In this document: in pieces, positions 1 through 6,373 of the stretch
Position numbering within the stretch: position 1 is the first letter of the stretch
Layout: every line of letters begins with the position of its first letter
NCBI GenBank assembly: GCA_017608955.1
Contig: JAFCEW010000011.1
Coordinates: forward strand, 1 to 10,792
From: Candidatus Aenigmatarchaeota archaeon
GTDB lineage: Archaea; Aenigmatarchaeota; Aenigmatarchaeia; CG10238-14
Reading direction: 5' to 3'
Length of the DNA: 10,792 nucleotides
Position numbers and translations under genes: made by a program
Notes under the pieces: generated by a model
The model's database searches: none
Told to the model about the DNA's origin: nothing
The model's input: the letters and a program-made list of their open reading frames with translations, nothing else

Positions 1-278
1 TTCAATTCTAAAGTCAAAGAATCATTTGGCTTAATTCTTTTTAGAACATTAACAAAATTTGTTATATTGATTCCTATATTTTCTTCTTTATCAACTTCAA
101 AATTATCGAATATTAATGGAGGTAATTTTAGATCAACAACAGCAACCATTGCTCTATCTGCTGCAGTTATAGATATTCCATTTTTATTTATTTTGAAAAT
201 TCCTTCATCTATTAGCTCTCCTACTATTGATATGGAATCTTTTAATAAACTTGGATCTTTCATTGTTGCTTTAAACAT
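1..278 (-). CDS. pcn: DNA polymerase sliding clamp PCNA, N-terminal part (cut by window edge)
   Basis: This is the first 92 codons of a sliding clamp; the 3' end lies beyond the left edge. The product begins MFKATMKDPSLLKDSIS, followed by VGELIDEGIFKI, a GISITAADRAMVAVVDLKLPP stretch in the position of the usual 'GI..QA.D.SRVALV.L.LP' segment, and IGINITNFVNVLKRIKPNDSLTLEL. Together these match the first domain of archaeal PCNA. The clamp is a ring trimer that tethers the replicative polymerase, FEN1, ligase and other partners to DNA. The ATG at 278-276 follows the strong ribosome binding site GGAGGTG (290-284) with a five-base spacer, and sits 2 bases after the stop of the upstream OB-fold gene, so the two are one transcription unit. 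Family assignment is confident. Whether the gene is intact cannot be judged here. Confidence 0.93.
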   Translation of the reverse strand, partial: MFKATMKDPSLLKDSISIVGELIDEGIFKINKNGISITAADRAMVAVVDLKLPPLIFDNFEVDKEENIGINITNFVNVLKRIKPNDSLTLEL

Positions 279-280
279 AA

Positions 281-604
281 TCACACCTCCAATTTATTAT
301 ATAGTTCTTTAGTTTTCTTAAACAAATCTATATTGAAACCAGATAAATCTTGTATTATATCAGCTCTTAGTTCAATATCATTTTCTACTGGTATTATAGA
401 ACCGAATATCCTGACGAACTGATTGATATTTAGATTATCTATTACATTTGTTGCATCTGTAAATATTTTAATCTTTCCACTCCCATCATCCAAAACTATT
501 GTATTTTCTTTTTTATCAACAAGAAATCCCATTATTCTTACTTTGGAATCCATTTCATCCAAATCGCTTATTTTCTTTTCAATATAATGATTTTTAAAAT
601 CCAT
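281..604 (-). CDS. small OB-fold nucleic-acid-binding protein (RPA/Stn1-like)
   Basis: A 107-residue acidic protein. Residues about 20-88 read as one OB-fold: strands KVRIMGFLVDKKE and TIVLDDGSGKIKIF (the D-D-G-S-G turn between strands 2 and 3 is typical of RPA-type OB folds), then NQFVRIFGSIIPVENDIELRADII. The last 20 residues are predicted helical (NIDLFKKTKELYNKL). It resembles the central OB domain of RPA32/Stn1-type single-strand-binding proteins, but a specific ortholog cannot be named. It is the first gene before pcn, with only 2 bases between them, which suggests a role in replication or repair. There is no ribosome binding site before its ATG, so a leaderless or very short-leader transcript is likely. 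Fold: fairly sure. Exact function: inference. Confidence 0.75.
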   Translation of the reverse strand: MDFKNHYIEKKISDLDEMDSKVRIMGFLVDKKENTIVLDDGSGKIKIFTDATNVIDNLNINQFVRIFGSIIPVENDIELRADIIQDLSGFNIDLFKKTKELYNKLEV

Positions 605-620
605 GATAATAATTACAAAC

Positions 621-632
621 TTAAATTTTTAA
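621..632 (+). promoter_or_regulatory. TATA-like element TTAAATTTTTAA in divergent gap 605-657
   Basis: The 53-base gap between the divergent OB-fold and permease genes holds the near-symmetric AT element TTAAATTTTTAA. It starts 37 bases before the permease ATG. The same 12 bases occur at the same distance from the eL40 GTG at 5615. With an archaeal TATA-to-start distance of about 25 bases, transcription would begin within a few bases of the permease ATG, which has no ribosome binding site. The minus-strand gene may use the same element or a separate one near 640-650 (GAATATAGAAT read on the minus strand). Confidence 0.5.
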
Positions 633-657
633 TTCTATTCTATATTCCACAGATAAA

Positions 658-1797
658 ATGATAGATTTAGCTATAAAAAATATCTTACGCCAAAAAACTA
701 GAACAATTATAACTCTTGTAGGTATTGCAATTGGCATAGGGGCTATAGTTTCTTTAGGATCTATATCATCTGGCCTTAGAGTTATGATATCAGAGCAGCT
801 AGAACAGGTTAGTGGCCAAATAACAGTTATTCAAAAATCAAACGCAGCTCTTTTTATGGCAATGTCTGAAAGTAGAATTTCAGAATCGACATTACAAGAA
901 ATAGAAAATATAAATGGAGTTGAAAAAGTAGCACCAGTAATAATAAAATCTGGGTATTTAGAGGGCACAAAGATGTTTGGCCAGCCAAATATGTATGAAA
1001 TAGGTATAGAACCAGGAAAAGAAGAACTTTATACTGCAGGCTCAATAGATTATGAAGATGGAGAAGGTCTAGAAGAAGGAGATACTTATGTTGCTGTGCT
1101 TGGTCATAATATTGCTGATTCTTTGGATTTGGATGTTGGAGATACGATAGAAGTTGAAGGAACAGAACTAGAAATAAAAGGAATACTTGAAGAGTTTAAT
1201 GATCCTGCTATAGACTTTGGAATTATGATGCCAATGCAAACAGTAAAAGAAATCTTGGATAGAGAAGATTATTCAATTATAATGGTTTATCCTGAAGATA
1301 TTAAAGATGCTGAAGATGTAGCAAAATCTATAGAAGATAGCATTGAAGGTGTGAATGCTATAACTACAGAAGAATTTGCAAAACAAATTGGAAAAATAAT
1401 TGACCAGATACAATTTTTTACATTAGGAATTGCTGGCATATCAGCTATAGTTGGTGGACTAGGCGTTATGAATACAATGATAATGTCAATAATGGAAAGG
1501 AGAAGAGAAATTGGAATTATGAAAGCAATTGGTGCAACTAGAAAATTCATTTTGTCTCAGATAATAACCGAGTCAATTATAATAGCACTTATAGGTGGAA
1601 TTATAGGAGTATTGTTAGGGTCAACAGGAAGTTTTGGTTTAAGAACATTTTCTCAAGGATTAGCATCAGCAAGAGTAACACCTGGTTTAATTATAGGTTC
1701 TTTAGGATTTGCTATGTTTCTAGGTGTAATAGGCGGATTATACCCGGCATGGAAGGCAGCAAATTTAGATCCAGTTCAGACTTTGAGGTATGAGTGA
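658..1797 (+). CDS. MacB/FtsX-type ABC transporter permease
   Basis: A 379-residue integral membrane protein with the MacB layout. A short cytoplasmic N-terminus (AIKNILRQKTRT) precedes TM1 (about 18-40). A large extracytoplasmic domain follows (about 41-250, MacB_PCD-like: SGQITVIQKS, GVEKVAPVI, YVAVLGHNIADSL, VGDTIEVEGTELEIKGIL). Then come TM2 (about 252-277), the cytoplasmic coupling segment MERRREIGIMKAIGATRKFI (279-298), TM3 (about 301-322), TM4 (about 343-364) and the family ending YPAWKAANLDPVQTLRYE. Such permeases work by mechanotransmission, moving or releasing substrates at the outer face, rather than as channels. The matching ATPase is two genes downstream on the same strand. The ATG has no ribosome binding site and is probably leaderless. 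Substrate unknown. Confidence 0.92.
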   Translation: MIDLAIKNILRQKTRTIITLVGIAIGIGAIVSLGSISSGLRVMISEQLEQVSGQITVIQKSNAALFMAMSESRISESTLQEIENINGVEKVAPVIIKSGYLEGTKMFGQPNMYEIGIEPGKEELYTAGSIDYEDGEGLEEGDTYVAVLGHNIADSLDLDVGDTIEVEGTELEIKGILEEFNDPAIDFGIMMPMQTVKEILDREDYSIIMVYPEDIKDAEDVAKSIEDSIEGVNAITTEEFAKQIGKIIDQIQFFTLGIAGISAIVGGLGVMNTMIMSIMERRREIGIMKAIGATRKFILSQIITESIIIALIGGIIGVLLGSTGSFGLRTFSQGLASARVTPGLIIGSLGFAMFLGVIGGLYPAWKAANLDPVQTLRYE

Positions 1798-1802
1798 TAA
1801 AA

Positions 1803-2333
1803 ATGAATTTTGATGAAAATAAATTAACGCATGAGTTATATAGAGTAGGTAATGCTGCATACAAAACTCTAAAAGATAAAGGAACTTGGAAATTATTAGG
1901 GGTTGGTATAACAGTTTATGGATTACCAGTTTTATATCGCTATTTAACAGGAGATTCCACACTACCATATATACCTAAATTACCAGCAACTAAATATACA
2001 TCTTCTAATCTTATAGAGAAATTAATAGTTAATTATATAGTTCCTGGAGGAATAGGAGGAGCTATATCAGAAAAGTTTTTTGAATATTTAAAAGGAGAAA
2101 AACTTAAAGGAAAAATAAAATATTTGGCTAGATTGCCAGGAACATTACTTGCTATAGGTAGTTTAACATCAATTCAAATGTATGGTCTTGCACATGAAGT
2201 TTGGAAAAGTTTCCCTACAGGGCTTCCATGGGAACCAAAAAATCTTCAATTATTTAATTGGATATATGGAACTTTTGGTGGTCTTACAGCAAAGGATACA
2301 TATAATTTTTTGAAAAAAATTAAAATCAAGTGA
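1803..2333 (+). CDS. uncharacterised membrane protein inside the ABC cassette
   Basis: I do not recognise this 176-residue protein. It lies between the permease and ATPase genes. Hydrophobic stretches occur at about 29-48 (KLLGVGITVYGLPVLYRYL), 70-90 (glycine-rich, IVNYIVPGGIGGAI), 108-130 (LPGTLLAIGSLTSIQMYGLA) and, more weakly, 150-165 (FNWIYGTFGGL). The N-terminus is polar and the C-terminus is lysine-rich (FLKKIKIK), so three or four membrane passes are plausible. The ATG at 1803 is preferred to the in-frame GTG at 1794: that GTG is the core of a ribosome binding site (GTGA, five-base spacer) and overlaps the permease stop. Placement suggests an accessory subunit or substrate-specific partner of the transporter; this is inference only. 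Confidence 0.72.
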   Translation: MNFDENKLTHELYRVGNAAYKTLKDKGTWKLLGVGITVYGLPVLYRYLTGDSTLPYIPKLPATKYTSSNLIEKLIVNYIVPGGIGGAISEKFFEYLKGEKLKGKIKYLARLPGTLLAIGSLTSIQMYGLAHEVWKSFPTGLPWEPKNLQLFNWIYGTFGGLTAKDTYNFLKKIKIK

Positions 2334-2338
2334 TTAAA

Positions 2339-3007
2339 ATGAATTTAATAGAAACAAAAAATTTAGTAAAAGTATATAACAAAGGAAAAGAAAATGAACT
2401 AGAAGTGCTACATGGAATAAATTTGAAAATAAAAGAAGGAGAATTTACAACTATAACAGGTCCATCTGGTTCTGGAAAATCAACTCTATTGCATATTTTA
2501 GGATGCTTAGATACACCAACTTCTGGAAAAGTATTTTTTGAAGGAAAGGATATTTCTAAGTTATCAAGTGAGCAATTAGCAAAAATAAGAAGAGAAAAAA
2601 TAGGATTTGTATTTCAACAATTTAATTTAATTCCTGCTTTGACATGCTTAGAAAATGTCGAGATTGCATTAAGAATTGCTGGAAAAAGTAAATCGCAATC
2701 AAGACAAAGAGCAGCAGAACTTTTACAAATGGTTGGACTAGGAAAAAGACTAAATCATTCCCCATCTCAATTAAGTGGCGGTGAAATGCAAAGAGTTGCT
2801 ATTGCAAGAGCATTAGCAAACAAACCAAAATTGATTTTAGCAGACGAACCTACAGGAAATCTTGATAGTAAAAGTGGTCAGGAAATTATAAGAATGATGA
2901 AGGATTTAAATGTTAAGGGCTATACTTTTGTTATAATAACACATGACAAATCAATTGCAAAAGTTGCCAAAAGAAATATAAATATAAAGGATGGTAGAAT
3001 AATATGA
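2339..3007 (+). CDS. ABC transporter ATPase, LolD/MacB family
   Basis: A 222-residue nucleotide-binding protein with every ABC motif intact: Walker A GPSGSGKST (41-49), Q-loop at Q93 in FVFQQFNLIPALTCLENV, signature LSGGEMQRVAIARAL (145-159), Walker B LILADEPTGNLD (165-176) and switch histidine H202 (ITHD). The 'EPTGNLDS' and 'NLIP.LT.LENV' wording is typical of the LolD/MacB/FtsE group, which pairs with four-TM MacB/FtsX permeases such as the one at 658-1797. It should act as a cytoplasmic homodimer powering that permease. The start is taken as the ATG at 2339; the upstream in-frame GTG at 2330 belongs to the ribosome binding site (GTGA, five-base spacer). The stop overlaps the next gene's start as ATGA. 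Confidence 0.95.
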   Translation: MNLIETKNLVKVYNKGKENELEVLHGINLKIKEGEFTTITGPSGSGKSTLLHILGCLDTPTSGKVFFEGKDISKLSSEQLAKIRREKIGFVFQQFNLIPALTCLENVEIALRIAGKSKSQSRQRAAELLQMVGLGKRLNHSPSQLSGGEMQRVAIARALANKPKLILADEPTGNLDSKSGQEIIRMMKDLNVKGYTFVIITHDKSIAKVAKRNINIKDGRII

Positions 3008-4140
3008 AAAAGCAAATTATAATTTTAATTTTGGCTTTACTTATAATTCCTTTTACAGTGAAATCTGTAGAAATTATAGGACCTGATGTAACAGCTCAAG
3101 TTATTTATACAGATCCATACCCAGTTGAACCTGGTAATGAAGTTACAATATCTATAGAAATTTCTAATTCAGGGAATGAACAAATATCTGATTTGGTTTT
3201 AGATCTAAAACCCTCAGAGCCATTTTCACTTTTAGAAAGTCCAACAAAAAAGATAAACATAATAAATAGCGGATCAAGCAGAATTGTTAAATACAAATTA
3301 TTTGTTGATAGTTCTGCAACTTCAGGCACATATAAAATCCCATTATATATTTTTTGTGAAGGAACATCTGCAGGAATGATAAAAGATTTGAATGTAGTCG
3401 TTCAAGGTGTTCCAGAATTGAGAATATTAAATGTTTCTACTAATATCAAAATAAATCCTGGGAGTCAATCAAAACTTTTAGTAACCGTAAAAAATGTTGG
3501 AACAGGAAAAGCAAAAAAAGTAACTGCAACTTTTTCATCAGAATCAGAAGACATAAAGCCAATTTTTTCACAAGGTATTGCATATCTTGATTCTATAGAA
3601 CCTGGTCAAGAAAAACAATTTGAATTTACAATTTTTGTTGATTCATCTACAGAATTTGGGTCTTATGACAGTGATATAGAAATTACATATGATGATGAGG
3701 CAGGAAATTCTTTATCAGAAAATTTTAATATAGGAGTTTTAGTTAGTGGTGCTCCAGATTTACAAATTATAAAATCAGAGGTAGACTCAGAAAATAAAGA
3801 ATTAAAAATAGAAATTATAAATTCTGGATCAGCAAAAGCAATAGGTGTACAAGCAAGTCTTATCATAAATAATAAAACATTTGATATTGATTACATAACA
3901 CAAATAAAAATCGACAAACATGCAACAATAAAATTTAATTTACCTTCTGGAAATAAAGGACAATTAAAATTAGAATATAAAGGCCCAGACAATCAAGAAT
4001 TTGTAGAATTAGAAGATGTTGTATGGTCTAATCCATTTATATTTCCTTCATGGTTGAAAGGAATAATAATTTTATTAATATTATACACTATATATAGGAA
4101 AAAACTTTGGACAAAATTTATAAGCAAAAAGAAAAAATAA
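3004..4140 (+). CDS. membrane-anchored surface protein with Ig-like (CARDB/NEW3, COG1361-type) repeats
   Basis: A 378-residue protein with an N-terminal signal peptide (KKQIIILILALLIIPFTVKS, cleavage near residue 21). The extracytoplasmic region is beta-rich, with at least three similar units. Each starts with a 'PG...(T/K)(I/L).(V/I).(I/V).NSG' pattern: about 41-57 (VEPGNEVTISIEISNSG), near 150 (INPGSQSKLLVTVKNVG) and near 260 (NKELKIEIINSG). A single membrane helix follows at about 350-366 (WLKGIIILLILYTIY), then a very basic tail ending KKKK. The topology is outside-facing with a cytoplasmic C-terminus. The unit pattern resembles CARDB/NEW3 domains of archaeal COG1361 S-layer-like proteins. 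The 4-base overlap with the ATPase gene implies coupled translation and a common role, perhaps substrate capture or a periplasmic-adaptor-like stalk (inference). Confidence 0.82.
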   Translation: MKKQIIILILALLIIPFTVKSVEIIGPDVTAQVIYTDPYPVEPGNEVTISIEISNSGNEQISDLVLDLKPSEPFSLLESPTKKINIINSGSSRIVKYKLFVDSSATSGTYKIPLYIFCEGTSAGMIKDLNVVVQGVPELRILNVSTNIKINPGSQSKLLVTVKNVGTGKAKKVTATFSSESEDIKPIFSQGIAYLDSIEPGQEKQFEFTIFVDSSTEFGSYDSDIEITYDDEAGNSLSENFNIGVLVSGAPDLQIIKSEVDSENKELKIEIINSGSAKAIGVQASLIINNKTFDIDYITQIKIDKHATIKFNLPSGNKGQLKLEYKGPDNQEFVELEDVVWSNPFIFPSWLKGIIILLILYTIYRKKLWTKFISKKKK

Positions 4141-4141
4141 A

Positions 4142-4471
4142 TTAATATTCTCTCCAAGAGTATCCACATTTAGTACATTTTAAGAATTTTGTTTGTGGTT
4201 CGTCTCCACCTCTTGTTTGTTGCATATACCAGTATGCTTCAGTATTTCCACATTTAGGACACATAGTTTTTGTTTTTGGATATTGTTCCCATTCCTTTTT
4301 TTCATCAAAAACTAGTATTTTTTCATTTTTATGGTCTATTTTTTCAGATATATTTGTTGGTAAAACTTTTTTAGTTCTTACTATATGTCCACATTTACTG
4401 CAGACATATCTACGTTTTCCTTTATATTCTTCTGCTATTAACAAATTTCCACATTTAGGACAAAATTGCAT
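4142..4471 (-). CDS. tfs: transcription factor S (archaeal TFIIS-like elongation and cleavage factor)
   Basis: A 109-residue protein with two zinc ribbons, the standard TFS length. The N-terminal ribbon uses C4, C7, C24 and C27 (FCPKCGNLL and YVCSKCGHI). The C-terminal ribbon uses C71, C74, C99 and C102 and contains QQTRGGDEPQT, whose Asp90-Glu91 pair is the acidic hairpin tip that enters the polymerase secondary channel and stimulates transcript cleavage in backtracked complexes. It is the last gene of the endonuclease dU / signal peptidase / TFS unit. Its ATG lies 17 bases inside the signal peptidase gene, preceded by GTGTGATTTCAA as ribosome binding site. Its stop lies 1 base from the stop of the convergent surface-protein gene, so the two transcripts must overlap or end inside each other's genes. 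Confidence 0.95.
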   Translation of the reverse strand: MQFCPKCGNLLIAEEYKGKRRYVCSKCGHIVRTKKVLPTNISEKIDHKNEKILVFDEKKEWEQYPKTKTMCPKCGNTEAYWYMQQTRGGDEPQTKFLKCTKCGYSWREY

Positions 4472-4976
4472 TTGAAATCACACTCAAAACTTCTACTAAT
4501 ATAAGCTTTGGCCATCCCAAAAATGGAATAACACCAATAACTTTTCCATGAATTCTTGTTGGTTGCCATGGATCATAAATAGGATTATGATCACCTTTTG
4601 TTATTATATAATTTTTATCGATTTTAATAATTCTGTGAACTATAGGAACTTTTTGTCCATATATATTATATACTATAACATCTCCAATTTTCAAATTTTC
4701 AGTTCCTTTTACAATTAAAATATCTCCTTTCAGAAAACCATTTTTTATTGGCCATGAATCTATTTGCTCTTTTGTAAACCCAAGATTTTTTTCAAGATAC
4801 TCATAATGATTTATTGGAGTTAATTCGTCATGTGTCATTGAATCAGAAACAACAGCAACTACAGGCATATCTGTTTTTAATGCTTTGCCCAGACTGAAAT
4901 TTAATAAATATGCTACAATAATTCCTAATATAATATATTTTAATGTATCAAATGCTTCTTTTTCAATTGCTTGCAT
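4455..4976 (-). CDS. signal peptidase I, archaeal/ER type
   Basis: A 173-residue membrane-anchored serine protease that removes signal peptides from exported proteins at the outer face of the membrane. The N-terminal helix (about 12-32, LKYIILGIIVAYLLNFSLG) is followed by the catalytic serine S46 in VVAVVSDSM. His114 in VPIVHRII replaces the bacterial lysine, as in archaeal and eukaryotic Sec11-type enzymes. Asp129 lies in ITKGDHN. The ending VIPFLGWPKLILVEVLSVI is a second hydrophobic segment. The start ATG overlaps the endonuclease dU stop by 1 base (TAATG), so translation is likely coupled. Expected substrates include secreted proteins such as those beginning at 3004 and 10695. Family assignment is confident. 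Confidence 0.93.
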   Translation of the reverse strand: MQAIEKEAFDTLKYIILGIIVAYLLNFSLGKALKTDMPVVAVVSDSMTHDELTPINHYEYLEKNLGFTKEQIDSWPIKNGFLKGDILIVKGTENLKIGDVIVYNIYGQKVPIVHRIIKIDKNYIITKGDHNPIYDPWQPTRIHGKVIGVIPFLGWPKLILVEVLSVISNAILS

Positions 4977-5566
4977 TATGCTCTACCTTTGCTTTCTCCT
5001 TTTACAATAGCACCTGCAATTAAATGCGCAACTCTTATTGGTTCTGGAATTAAACCATGAATACAAGATATTTTTAGTATTTTTTTAACATCTTGTGTTT
5101 TTAATCCTATAGATTGGTAGTAAATCTTTTTATTCTTTTCTATTCTGAAACATTTAATTTCTCCAGCATTTTTTATACATTTTATTCTTTTTTCAAAATT
5201 ATCTAGTCTTTTAAGTGCATCTTCTATTTCTTTTAAATCTGGTTTTTTTCTAATAATAACAATTACTGGCAAGTTTGTCTTTTCATATAATTTAGAAATA
5301 TCTACTATATTAAATCCGCCTATTGTTATTCCATCAAGCATAATGATTCTTAATTGTTTTTTATGTCTAGAAGAATTGATCGCTTTTATTAATTTCTGTG
5401 TTGCATCCAGTCCATCTACTTCTATTTCTGTTTTTAATATTCCATCTAAATAATTTCCGCCTCTATAAATAACTCCTATAACTGGAACTTTTGCTTTTTT
5501 TCTTGGAATAAACGGACCATCATCAAATCCTATAATTCTTATTTCTTTTTTGACAGATCTCAACAT
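4976..5566 (-). CDS. DUF99 / endonuclease dU family protein
   Basis: A 196-residue protein matching the archaeal DUF99 (UPF0215) family, now described as endonuclease dU and related in fold to endonuclease V (RNase H-like). Hallmarks seen are RIIGFDDGPF (10-19), a VDGLDAT turn (50-56), IMLDGITIGGFNIVD (75-89), IIRKKPD (104-110) and the C-terminal LIPEPIRVAHLIAGAIVKGESKG. Asp15/Asp16 and Asp78 are plausible metal ligands by position (inference). The family is thought to cut DNA at deaminated bases; that role rests on family literature, not on anything visible here. The gene is first in a unit with signal peptidase and TFS. The ATG at 5566 is used, although the conserved region starts near residue 6 (KKEIRI), so a slightly later start is possible. 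Confidence 0.88.
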   Translation of the reverse strand: MLRSVKKEIRIIGFDDGPFIPRKKAKVPVIGVIYRGGNYLDGILKTEIEVDGLDATQKLIKAINSSRHKKQLRIIMLDGITIGGFNIVDISKLYEKTNLPVIVIIRKKPDLKEIEDALKRLDNFEKRIKCIKNAGEIKCFRIEKNKKIYYQSIGLKTQDVKKILKISCIHGLIPEPIRVAHLIAGAIVKGESKGRA

Positions 5567-5577
5567 ACGAAAAATAG

Positions 5578-5589
5578 TTAAATTTTTAA
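5578..5589 (+). promoter_or_regulatory. TATA-like element TTAAATTTTTAA in divergent gap 5567-5614
   Basis: This 48-base gap separates the divergent endonuclease dU and eL40 genes. It contains the inverted repeat GTTAAA-TT-TTTAAC (5577-5590), whose core is the same 12-mer found at 621-632. It starts 37 bases before the eL40 GTG, the same distance as for the permease. On the minus strand a separate element, TTAAATAAT (about 5601-5609), would be better spaced for the endonuclease dU gene. Confidence 0.5.
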
Positions 5590-5614
5590 CCTAATATGTA
5601 TTATTTAACTTAAG

Positions 5615-5800
5615 GTGATTGTAATTCCAAAGAAATTATTCAAAGAAGTATCAGATAGGTTATTCCATAGAATATTTGTTTGTAGAAAATGTAAAAGTAA
5701 AATAAGAGCTGACTATTCTAAAGTTAAGGCCGGAAAAGTAAAATGTAGAAAGTGTGGAAGTAAATCTTTAAGGCCAAAACGTAAAGAAAAGAAGGCATAA
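5615..5800 (+). CDS. rpl40e: ribosomal protein eL40
   Basis: A 61-residue, very basic protein with one C4 zinc finger (C23, C26, C44, C47 in FVCRKCKSKIRA and VKCRKCGSKSLRPK). This is the form of archaeal eL40, a large-subunit protein near the factor-binding centre. The RLFHRIFVCRKCKSKIRADYSKVKAG core fits the family; the N-terminal MIVIPKKLFKEVSD is somewhat long. The start is unusual: there is no in-frame ATG before the zinc finger. The GTG at 5615 is embedded in AAGGTGATT, itself a ribosome-binding sequence, and an ATT lies exactly five bases after the GTGA. The GTG is chosen because a TATA-like element lies 37 bases upstream, which would give a nearly leaderless mRNA. The next gene follows 2 bases after the stop. 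Confidence 0.9.
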   Translation: MIVIPKKLFKEVSDRLFHRIFVCRKCKSKIRADYSKVKAGKVKCRKCGSKSLRPKRKEKKA

Positions 5801-5802
5801 AT

Positions 5803-6075
5803 ATGGAAAGTAAGCTTGTTAAAGAATGGATGAGTAAGAATTTGACACCATCCAAAGATTTTGAATTCTTTACAAGAAGAGAAAATTTAGTTATTGGCAA
5901 ATTAAAAGATCAAGAAGCACAAGTAGAATATATATGTCCATATTGTAAATTCTATGAAATAAAATACATACAAATGGAAAAAGATAAATCTAACAAAAAG
6001 TTCAAAAGACCTAGATTTAAATGCTCTAGGTGTGGTAAAACTATACTTGTTGAATCTCTAAAGAAAAATAAATAA
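5803..6075 (+). CDS. small zinc-ribbon protein, function unknown
   Basis: A 90-residue basic protein with a single zinc ribbon formed by C45/C48 (YICPYCKFY) and C74/C77 (FKCSRCGKTI), separated by a lysine-rich 25-residue loop (KDKSNKKFKRPRFK). The first 40 residues contain KEWMSKNLTPSKDFEFFTRRENLVIG. The ribbon plus basic loop suggests nucleic-acid or ribosome binding. It is co-directional with eL40 and starts 2 bases after the eL40 stop, so it probably shares that transcript and may serve in translation or RNA metabolism (inference from position). I cannot assign it to a named family. Its stop lies 7 bases from that of the convergent SSB gene. Confidence 0.75.
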   Translation: MESKLVKEWMSKNLTPSKDFEFFTRRENLVIGKLKDQEAQVEYICPYCKFYEIKYIQMEKDKSNKKFKRPRFKCSRCGKTILVESLKKNK

Positions 6076-6082
6076 AAAAGAT

Positions 6083-6373
6083 TTATACAACTTTAATTTC
6101 TCCTTTTCTAGGAACATTAAGTTGTAAATCTCCTCTAAATTCAGTTATATATCCACCTTTTATTTCTACTTTATCTCCAATATTCACTTCTTTTATTTTA
6201 TTTCCCCATAATGGGAGCAGTATTTTACCTGAATCATCTTCTAGCGTTGCAGTAGCAACTCTTGTTGTATATCCAAACTTAGTTCTTACATCTCTGGGTT
6301 CACTCATATCAACTATTTCTCCTTTTACTTCAATATCGGTCATTCCTAATTTCAATTCATTTATTTTTTTCAA
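6083..6373 (-). CDS. single-stranded DNA-binding protein, simple SsoSSB/SOSS-B-like OB fold
   Basis: A single OB fold with the run of motifs of Sulfolobus SSB: VKGEIVDMSEPRDVRTKFG, VATATLEDDSGKILLPLWG, IGDKVEIKGGYITEFRGDLQLN. Of the aromatic residues reported to stack on DNA in the Sulfolobus protein, the tryptophan in LPLWG and the phenylalanine in EFRG are kept, while the second tryptophan is a tyrosine (GGY). It ends at RKGEIKVV, so it lacks the long Gly/Arg/acidic C-terminal tail of the Sulfolobus protein. The start is taken as TTG 6373, which has GGTGA with a five-base spacer; the in-frame GTG at 6382 belongs to that ribosome binding site. With this start the N-terminus aligns in length with Sulfolobus SSB. 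The gene overlaps the end of the TRAM gene by 17 bases. Confidence 0.87.
   Translation of the reverse strand: MKKINELKLGMTDIEVKGEIVDMSEPRDVRTKFGYTTRVATATLEDDSGKILLPLWGNKIKEVNIGDKVEIKGGYITEFRGDLQLNVPRKGEIKVV

Noticed and set aside
67..312. Plus-strand frame over the left edge
   Set aside because: The minus strand here encodes an unmistakable PCNA N-terminus with a strong ribosome binding site; the plus frame is its shadow.
1287..1550. Minus-strand frames inside the ABC cassette (also near 854, 1765, 3105 and 3663)
   Set aside because: All are antisense to well-supported genes and have no start signals or recognisable domains.
4138..4144. Possible bidirectional terminator between surface-protein gene and tfs
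   Set aside because: The stops are 1 base apart and there is no hairpin or U-tract outside the genes; termination must occur inside the opposing genes, so no separate element can be supported.
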